A stretch of DNA of 64,000 bases, taken from Saposhnikovia divaricata (Eukaryota; Streptophyta; Magnoliopsida; Apiales; Apiaceae). The first letter of the stretch is position 1. Every line of letters begins with the position of its first letter. The notes under the pieces were generated by a model. That model worked only from the letters and a program-made list of their open reading frames with translations, had not been told where the DNA came from and made no database searches. A program made the position numbers and the translations under genes. The stretch lies in contig CM071594.1 of assembly GCA_036435485.1 (NCBI GenBank), positions 200,162,216 to 200,226,215 on the forward strand, read 5' to 3'. Positions 57,077-64,000 of the stretch are shown here, one piece after another.

Positions 57077-57595
57077 TGTTAGGCCGAATACACAATTAAT
57101 AATCAAATTAGTATGAGAGTTTAACAAGAAAGATGATTATGCACTTTAAAACTTCTGATATTAAAAACCCTCTTCGTGATGTCAACTATCACAAAGAGCT
57201 GCTAGGTTACAATAAAGATAGTTCAATGCACGATACCCTTCTAGGGTTAACCTAACTGTATTTATAAAATATACAGCTTCGATACAATCGCTAATTGATA
57301 TTCCTAATAATCAGCTATACAATGATATCAATTACAGATTGTCACACGTCTCCTAAGTCAACTCGATCTCTTTGATAGCTATCCAGTCTCCAAAGATCTC
57401 GCTTCAATATCAATCTTCAATTGATCTCTAATATCTTCTGTTGACTCTGTACGCGCTGCTTCTAGACAGACTTTACTAAACTCTGTCCAGCTTCCGTCAG
57501 TCAGACTTTACTAAACTCTGACTTCCTTCCAGTTAAACTCTGATATTTCACTGTTACACTTAAACACTGAAATATTACATCAATTATATCTAACA
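57077..57595 (-). repeat. 5' LTR of element C
   Basis: 519 bp, with TATA-like TTATAAATA near 57259-57267 on the minus strand. Motif copies at 57477, 57512 and 57534. Confidence 0.93.
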
Positions 57596-57891
57596 GAAAA
57601 ACAATCTTAATCATAAATATTCAAAATTTTTCAAGAGATCAAGGTTATAGCCTTGAGATCTTGGCTTCATTGCCTATACTTTAACCCCGAAGGGTTCATC
57701 TTACTTGCACCAAATTTTTGGTGTTTTGGTGTAGAGAGAGTGTTTGGTGTTATTGTTGTTTGGTGTTATTGTTGTTTGGTGTGATTTTTCTTCTCCAAAT
57801 CCTCTCGTATTTATAGCCAGAATTCAGGCTTTGGATTCCTGCAAAAGTAAAGATAATAAGAAATGTCATGTCATAAACTTTACACCTGTTT
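57596..57891 (-). promoter_or_regulatory. Caulimovirid post-pol region with a TATA box
   Basis: About 80 bases beyond the pol stop, the minus strand has GGCTATAAATACGAGAGG (TATA at 57808-57815). A leader with a two-copy TTATTGTTGTTTGGTG-type repeat (57745-57780, plus strand) follows. Caulimovirids have promoters in this position. It ends at element C's target duplication. Confidence 0.5.
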
Positions 57892-59880
57892 TTACTGGAA
57901 TTCTCTTGTTAAAAAATCTGCTAAGTAGTTTTTAACTCCTTCGATATGTTGAACATCGAAACTGTAGCGGGATAGCCATTGTTGCCATCTCACCAGTCTT
58001 CCTTGCTTATTATTTCCCTGTAACTTAATACGAAGAAAATAAGAGAAATTTTTATTATCAGTTCTAACCAGAAATTTAACTGGAGTTAGATAAATAGAAA
58101 ATTTGTTAATTACTCTAATGACTACCAAATACTCCTTTTCTTTCGAGTGATAATTCTTTTCGGCGTCTTTAAAGCTTCCTGAAGCATATCTGCATATTAA
58201 TTCTTTATCAGAATTAACAGCCTTGAGCACTCCTCCCCAATATTCTCCTGAGGCGTCTGTCTCAATGATAAGCTTGTCATCCGGTTCTGTATGATAGAGT
58301 TTTGGAAAACTCTTAAGATTCTTCTTGACTTTGACCATGTAGCTGGTGTCTGAATCTTTCCATTCCCAAGGAACATCTTTCTTGAGCTTTGCCTGCAAAG
58401 GAGCACGTATAGCTGCAAGTTTGGGAATATAATCAGAAGCATAAGTTAATATACCTAAAAACCTTTACAACTGTTTTTTGTCTTCAATTTTATCCGGGAA
58501 CTTATGAATATGTTCTAGGATGTGCGTCTGAGGACAATGAGTTCCTTGATCAATTTCTAATCCTAAGAAATTAATCTTTGTCTTGAAGAGCTGAGCTTTC
58601 TTCTTTGACAATATAATACCAAGTTGTTGGCATTTCTTTAATACTGCTGCTAAATGTCTGAGATGATCCTATTCATTATCACTAAAAATAAGAATATCAT
58701 CTACATATACACAACAGAATTTTTCAAAAGACCTGAATGCATTTTGCATATGTCTTTGGAATATAGAGGGCGCTTACTTGAATCCAAAAGGTAGCACCTT
58801 CCACTGGTAATGTCCTTGAGGACATGTGAATGCTGTCAATAGCTGTGATTCTTCGTCTAGCAATACCTGCCAAAAACCAGATTTACAGTCTAGTGAACTA
58901 AACATTTTCTTACCTCTGATAAGGGTGAGTAATTCATCCTTATTTGGTAAATTATGGCTGTCTCCTATGGTGGCATCATTAACCGCCTTGTAGTTGACTA
59001 CCATTCTCTTTTTTCCTCTTCTCCTTCCTGCTTCGTTTTCTACCAGAAATGCTGGAGACATGTGAGGTGATTTATTGGGTATGATAATGTTCATATCCAA
59101 TAATTCTTGAATTTGTTTGCCAAATTCTTCTCGATCCTGAGGATTGTACTTCATAGGTTTTACCTTGATTACTGTCTTTGGATCTCTGAGCTTGATGCTT
59201 CCTTTCATCCATTGCTTAGTCTTTTTAGGATCTAAAGGATTTTCAGAGCATACTGAATCTAATAATCTCTCGATCATAGATTTCTTTTCTATGTCTAGAA
59301 TCAAATTTTTACAAATAAAATTCAATTCTTTAAATTTTTCTAAACTATCCTTCCCCCTTTTTAAAAGTTGAATTTTATTGGGACTGATGTTTATAGCTTC
59401 TGGCTGACGAGTCTTAGACTTTTTCTTCATTGATTCAAGGAAGTCTTTAACTCCAAATTTTTTAGCTATAATCAATTTTTTGACATATACTTTCTCACCT
59501 GAAAGAGTTAAAATAATATGATCCGGGTGTTGAGTAAATGGTCCATATAAGTTTAGAAAGTTGTTACCTATAATAAGGTCTACACCTGATTCTTGCTGAT
59601 AGATTGTAGGAATGTGAAATATTTCTCCTGCAATCATTATATCAAGGTTTTTACATACCTTTGTAATAGTAATGGAACTATTATCTGCTATACTTACCTG
59701 TATTGGCTTTTCTGCATTAACCCAATGTTCTTCTGGGATAACGTATTTACTTGCTAAGCAGAGACTTGCACCTGTATCAACATAGCAATGTAATTCTATC
59801 TTTTTATATCCTGCAAAATTTAAGATACCAGGGATATAAATATGATATGGGCTAAAAGTAAGCCTTAAAGACACCTTTAA
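57892..59880 (-). pseudogene. Endogenous caulimovirid pol fragment: aspartic protease, RT, RNase H (broken)
   Basis: On the minus strand a retropepsin-type protease region (C-Y-V-D-T-G-A-S) is followed by RT with the F-G-F and Y-V-D-D landmarks and a C-terminal RNase H. There is no integrase, and the order is that of Caulimoviridae rather than of an LTR element. Similarity looks closest to the genus Caulimovirus. Stops lie at 58774-58776, 58669-58671 and 58465-58467. The N-terminus lacks an ATG and runs into the gypsy LTR near 59880. No capsid or movement gene was recognised. It is a defective genomic relic, not an active virus. Confidence 0.85.
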
Positions 59881-60357
59881 TGTGGTATTAATTATACCCG
59901 GAATGGTCCAAACGTGGGGCCCACCAGGTGGGCCCAAACCCTATTTATAATATTAATTTCGTAATTAATATTGGGGGAAATAAACGACTCAGCAATAAGA
60001 GTTGGATAAGGATAATATCCCTTTCAGACTTAGCCACCAAGGCATCCAATTCGATATGGAAACTGATTCCTATAAGGAATAGATCTAGAACCTTCCTCAA
60101 AGACTTGTCCACCAAGTCTCCAAATCCTACCATAATTCTAAGGCTTCTCAGCCTATATAAAGGGCCTGACCCCTCATTCTCAGAACTACGTTTTTTGGCT
60201 TGATCTTTGATATTCATCAAAGTACGTAGGCATCTTGTGAAGGCAGAATCAGCCACGAGCACAAGAGCAGCCATTAAAGCACGAAGCTCACACCCCTTTG
60301 CATTAAATACATCAACCCTAGCCGCAATACTAGTAACCTAGTTTTTATTCCACAACA
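59881..60357 (+). repeat. 5' LTR of Ty3/gypsy element E (start approximate)
   Basis: The 3' end CCACAACA at 60350-60357 is followed by a primer-binding site. A TATA box CCTATATAAAGGG lies at 60152-60164. The best start is TGTGGTATTAATTATACC at 59881, which mirrors the CCACA near the end. The 3' LTR is outside the window, so neither boundary nor target duplication can be checked. Confidence 0.65.
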
Positions 60358-60359
60358 TT

Positions 60360-60376
60360 TGGCGCCGTCTGTGGGA
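60360..60376 (+). other. Primer-binding site of element E
   Basis: TGGCGCCGTCTGTGGGA, two bases after the LTR, a common PBS in plant Tat-type gypsy elements. Confidence 0.75.
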
Positions 60377-60390
60377 CGACAACATCAACC

Positions 60391-63300
60391 ATGGTTCAAA
60401 CACGAAGAATAACATCAACCGAGGCCGTGCCCCTTAACTCTGCTCCACCAGCCACTTCTGATCCGTTCATCGTCACTGAGGAAGGACAAATACTCCCATC
60501 AACAGGGACGGTCATTCAACCTCTGCCCACTCAGCCCCCAGGGACGACTCCCCATATAGAGGGGACCCACTCAGTGATTGTCCATCAAGGCCAAGAAACT
60601 AACCCTCTCCAGATGGTGGTTTCTCCTCTTGGTAACGTTGATCGCACGGGGGTACAGATCCATACTACGGATCTCCCTTTGAACACCAACCCTATGTATG
60701 GGCTGCCTAACTACCCCCCTCGACGAAGGGAACCTGGACCAAGCGGACACGCCTTACAGATCCGGGATCGAGAATATGATGATTACTCTGGTCCATATAC
60801 TGATGATTCATCATCATCTGAGGATGATGATCGAGATGAAGCCCCGAGGAGGCGACGTGCTAGCAAGGAACCTCTAAGAAGATCACGAAGAATCCATGAT
60901 GGACTCCCCTTGAAAACTGCTGAGAAAATCAAGGCTTACGAGGCAGAGATCTCAAAATTGAAGGACGATATTGCAAGAGAACAAGATAGGTTGAATCAAA
61001 CTCAGCCTCCTCCAATTGCAGAGAGGATTCCCGTTATAAATTTGGAGAGGCCTTCAAGAAGGCAAAGGAGGGCTGATCCCCGAACCGAAAAATCCACAAG
61101 GGTGGAGACCCCCAGAAGCAACCCCAAAGATCTGATGCCACTTGGGGACCTTGACGATCCCACACCTCCGTTTACTGAGGAGGTGATGAATGCCCACATC
61201 TCAAGGAAATTTAAGATGCCAACTATTAAGGCCTATGATGGAACGGGCGATCCCGCAAATCATGTCAGAACATTCTCAAACGCACTGCTGCTGCAGCCTA
61301 CTAGTGATGCCTTAAAGTGTAGGGCGTTCCCTCAAACTCTGTCAGGCATGGCTCAAAGATGGTATAGCCGTCTACCTGCAAACTCGATTGGCTCTTTTAA
61401 GGAGTTGAGCGCTGCCTTTATCAGCCAATTCATCAGTGGGAGAATTCATGAGAAAAGTTCTGCATCCCTTATGTATGTGGTGCAGGGAAAGAATGAGAAC
61501 TTAAGGGATTATCTCAAGCGATTCACCAAAGAGACGTTGAATATCACCGATCTGGAAAATAAGGTGGCCATGGTAGCCCTGGAACACGGAACCACTGACC
61601 TCTTCTTCAAAAGGTATTTGGCAAAACACCCTCCTGAGAACATGGTAGAGCTCCAGAGAAGAGCCGATAAATATATCAAGGCTGAGGACAACATTAAGAA
61701 GGAAACCACAGGAGGTAATGGCAAGGGCTCTAATGATTCAAAGAAAAGAAAGTCAGAGCAAGAGTACGTCGCTAGGGACAAGTATCCCCGGGCTGGCAAG
61801 GACTCCGAGTCATCACCCAAGAAGGGTTTTGGGCCAAGGTTCTCTGATTATGCAAGGTTGAATGCTCCTAGGAGCCAAATTTTGTTGGACATTGAGAAGG
61901 ATAAGGACTTTCGCTGGCCTAAACCACTCAGGGGTGACCCCGAAAAGAGGAACAAAGATTTGTATTGTAGATTCCATAAGGATGTGGGGAATGACACAGA
62001 TGCCTGCAGACAGTTAAAGGATGAAATTGAATTTTTAATCCGGAAGGGAAAGTTAAACAAGTTCACCAAGGGTGAAGACCGTGGAACCCAGAAAAGGGAT
62101 TATGATAGAAGAGACAATGATAGGAGGGATAACGATCGCGATCGTAACCCACAGCCTCGAGGACCAGTAATCAATATGATTTGGGGAGGACCAACAGCGG
62201 CCGGCACTACCCGAAACTCTCGAAAGGCTTATGCCAGAGAAGTGATGCACATCGTAGGAGAAGCCCCGAAGCGTGCTAAGACTGAGACAGTGATTGGTTT
62301 TGATGATTCAGACCTTGAAGGGGTGAAATTCCCCCATGACGACCTGTTGGTCATAACTCCTGTAATTGGAAACTCGGAAGTGAAGCGGGTCCTGATAGAC
62401 AATGGAGCTTCTGTCGATATCTTGTTTCATGACGCTTTTGTGAAGATGGGGTATACTGACTCTCAACTAACCCCGACTAACATGCCGATCTACGGATTTA
62501 ATGGAGTTGAGTCCAAGGTTGAAGGGACCATTCAGCTGCCCATGACGATAGGGCAAGAACCTAAGGAAGCCACCCAGATGCTGAACTTTCTAGTAATTAA
62601 GGCTGCCTCAACGTACAATGCAATCTTAGGGAGGACCGGACTTCATGCATTCAAGGCTGTTGCCTCTACTTATCACATGAAGGTCAAATTTCCAACCAGG
62701 AATGGTGTTAGGGAACAGAAAGGAGATCAGAAAATGGCCAGGAGTTGCTATGTGGCTGCTTTGAGAGCTGATGGAACCGGGGGGCAGGTACTCCCGATTG
62801 AAGACATGGATGTCCGTGGTGATGATGAACACCGAGGAAAGCCAGCAGAGGACTTAATACCTATCCCACTGGAGCTAGGCGACCCTGAGAAGGTGACTTA
62901 TATTGGAGCCTCTTTGAAAGAACCCCTGAAGGGCAAGTTGATAGAGTTCTTACAAAAGAATAGCGACGTTTTCGCTTGGACAGCAGCTGATATGCCAGGG
63001 ATCGATCCCCAACTTATAACTCATAGATTGAATGTCGACCCTAATCGGAAGATAATACAGCAGAAGAAGAGAAATTTTGCTCCGGAAAGACAAGAGGCCA
63101 TTAAGCAAGAAGTGGATAAGCTCTTGGAGGCTGGTTTTATTGAAGAAATTCAGTTTCCCGAATGGTTAGCAAACCCTGTGATGGTCAAGAAAGCGAATGG
63201 GAAGTGGAGGATGTGTATAGACTTCACTGACCTGAATGATGCATGCCCAAAGGATTGTTTCCCCCTGCCAAGAATAGATATGTTAATTGATGCCATAGGC

Positions 63301-64000
63301 TGTTGCCTCTACTTATCACATGAAGGTCAAATTTCCAACCAGGAATGGTGTTGGGGAACAGAAAGGAGATCAGAAAATGGCCAGGAGTTGCTATGTGGCT
63401 GCTTTGAGAGCTGATGGAACCGGGGGGGCAGGTACTCCCGATTGAAGACATGGATGTCCGTGGTGATGATGAACACCGAGGAAAGCCAGCAGAGGACTTA
63501 ATACCTATCCCTCTGGAGCTAGGCGACCCTGAGAAGGTGACTTATATTGGAGTCTCTTTGAAAGAACCCCTGAAGGGCAAGTTGATAGAGTTCTTACAAA
63601 AGAATAGCGACGTTTTCGCTTGGACAGCAGCTGATATGCCAGGGATCGATCCCCAACTTATAACTCATAGATTGAATGTCGACCCTAATCGGAAGATAAT
63701 ATAGCAGAAGAAGAGAAATTTTGCTCCGGAAAGACAAGAGGCCATTAAGCAAGAAGTGGATAAGCTTTTGGAGGCTGGTTTTATTGAAGAAATTCAGTTT
63801 CCCGAATGGTTAGCAAACCCTGTGATGGTCAAGAAAGCGAATGGGAAGTGGAGGATGTGTATAGACTTCACTGACCTGAATGATGCATGCCCAAAGGATT
63901 GTTTCCCCCTGCCAAGAATAGATATGTTGATTGATGCCACAGCTGGACATGAGATGTTGAGCTTCATGGATGGATTCAGCGGCTATAATCAGATTAAGAT
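60391..64000 (+). pseudogene. Element E gag-protease-RT polyprotein, disrupted by a tandem duplication
   Basis: The ATG at 60391 starts MVQTRRITSTEAVPL. Retrotransposon gag domain at about residues 270-390 (RAFPQTLSGMAQRWYSRLP), a Y-C-R-F-H-K-D/C zinc-like motif near 525, protease LIDNGASVDILF near 668, and RT from about 895 (GKWRMCIDFTDLNDACPKD). At 63297 the RT frame jumps back to a second copy of the region that starts at 62654 and goes out of frame to 63414. In the second copy an extra G in the 63422 G-run and a TAG at 63702-63704 add further breaks. After the duplication normal RT sequence (F-M-D-G-F-S-G-Y-N-Q-I) resumes up to the edge. Confidence 0.9.
62654..63939 (+). repeat. 643-bp tandem duplication in element E pol
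   Basis: Copy 1 is 62654-63296 and copy 2 is 63297-63939, joined at AGGCTGTTGCC. The copies differ by a handful of substitutions and one inserted G, so the event is old enough to have collected mutations. Confidence 0.93.

Larger units (their letters stand above)
45041..57595 (-). mobile_element. Element C: complete SIRE/Maximus-type Ty1/copia retrotransposon, 12.6 kb
   Basis: LTRs of 519 bp lie at 45041-45559 and 57077-57595. GAAAA target duplications flank it at 45036-45040 and 57596-57600. On the minus strand the order is LTR, PBS, gag, pol, a 2.2-kb spacer with an antisense ORF, additional ORF, polypurine tract, LTR. I count about six LTR differences. Gag has two stops; pol has two stops and a frameshift; the additional ORF is fully open. 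It is inserted in an endogenous caulimovirid. Confidence 0.95.
59881..64000 (+). mobile_element. Element E: Tat-like Ty3/gypsy retrotransposon, 5' part
   Basis: LTR, PBS and a gag-pol frame with gypsy order (gag, protease, RT). The gag type (K-A-Y-D-G-T-G-D-P-x-x-H) and the Y-C-R-F-H-K-D motif are typical of the Tat/Athila branch. It is truncated by the window edge inside RT. Confidence 0.88.

Noticed and set aside
59881..59937. N-terminal extension of the caulimovirid frame upstream of 59880
   Set aside because: It starts at a TTG and reads through what is probably gypsy LTR sequence; a stop lies just upstream.

Overview
This is nuclear DNA from a flowering plant, most likely a eudicot. The signs are intron-containing host genes, Ty1/copia and Ty3/gypsy LTR retrotransposons, Helitrons, hAT-type MITEs, a captured plant pararetrovirus and very AT-rich intergenic DNA. 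The repeat style made me think of Apiaceae, but nothing seen proves a family. No bacterial or organellar genes, tRNA, rRNA or CRISPR array were found.

Layout. (1) 1-500: the 5' end of a SIN3-like co-repressor gene on the minus strand (promoter, 5'UTR intron, first coding exon; the rest lies left of the window). (2) 2379-8444, minus strand: a complete-length B-family ABC transporter (ABCB15-like) locus that is now a pseudogene. It has an in-frame stop, Walker B deleted from both nucleotide-binding domains, and a 376-bp hAT MITE in the last exon with a perfect 8-bp target duplication. (3) 10647-33790: a SIRE/Maximus-type copia element (A), 1009-bp LTRs, target duplication CACTT. A second SIRE-type element (B, 19021-29220, 1.36-kb LTRs, target duplication GAAAG) sits inside A's post-pol ORF. 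(4) 33791-39586: an AT-rich repeat zone with a 1279-bp Helitron, a MITE with bZIP-like palindromes, a large foldback with (TA)n tracts at its centre, and a second Helitron. (5) 39587-44116: the 3' half of a third SIRE-type element (D). (6) 44117-45040 plus 57596-59880: a degraded endogenous caulimovirid, split by a full 12.6-kb SIRE-type element (C, 45041-57595, minus strand, target duplication GAAAA). (7) 59881-64000: the 5' LTR and gag-pol of a Tat-like Ty3/gypsy element (E) with a 643-bp tandem duplication in pol; it runs off the right edge.

Relative age. My hand count of LTR differences is about 10/1363 for B, about 6/519 for C and about 26/1009 for A, which fits B being nested in A. All the elements carry stops or frameshifts, so none looks autonomous, although recent intact relatives probably exist.

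Most interesting signal. Elements A, B and C each carry a private 9-10 bp motif scattered through LTRs, gag, pol linkers, non-coding DNA and often the additional ORF, in both orientations, and essentially absent from the other elements: A has TCAACGGAT (30 exact copies by my reading), B has CAGCTAGCTG (13 exact plus 8 close variants), C/D has TAAACTCTG (16 in C, 6 in D). Each element also encodes its own divergent additional ORF after pol, in two cases with promoter-like sequence just upstream. This resembles the co-evolved protein/dispersed-motif logic of VANDAL anti-silencing systems, but in a copia lineage. That link is a hypothesis, not a demonstrated function.
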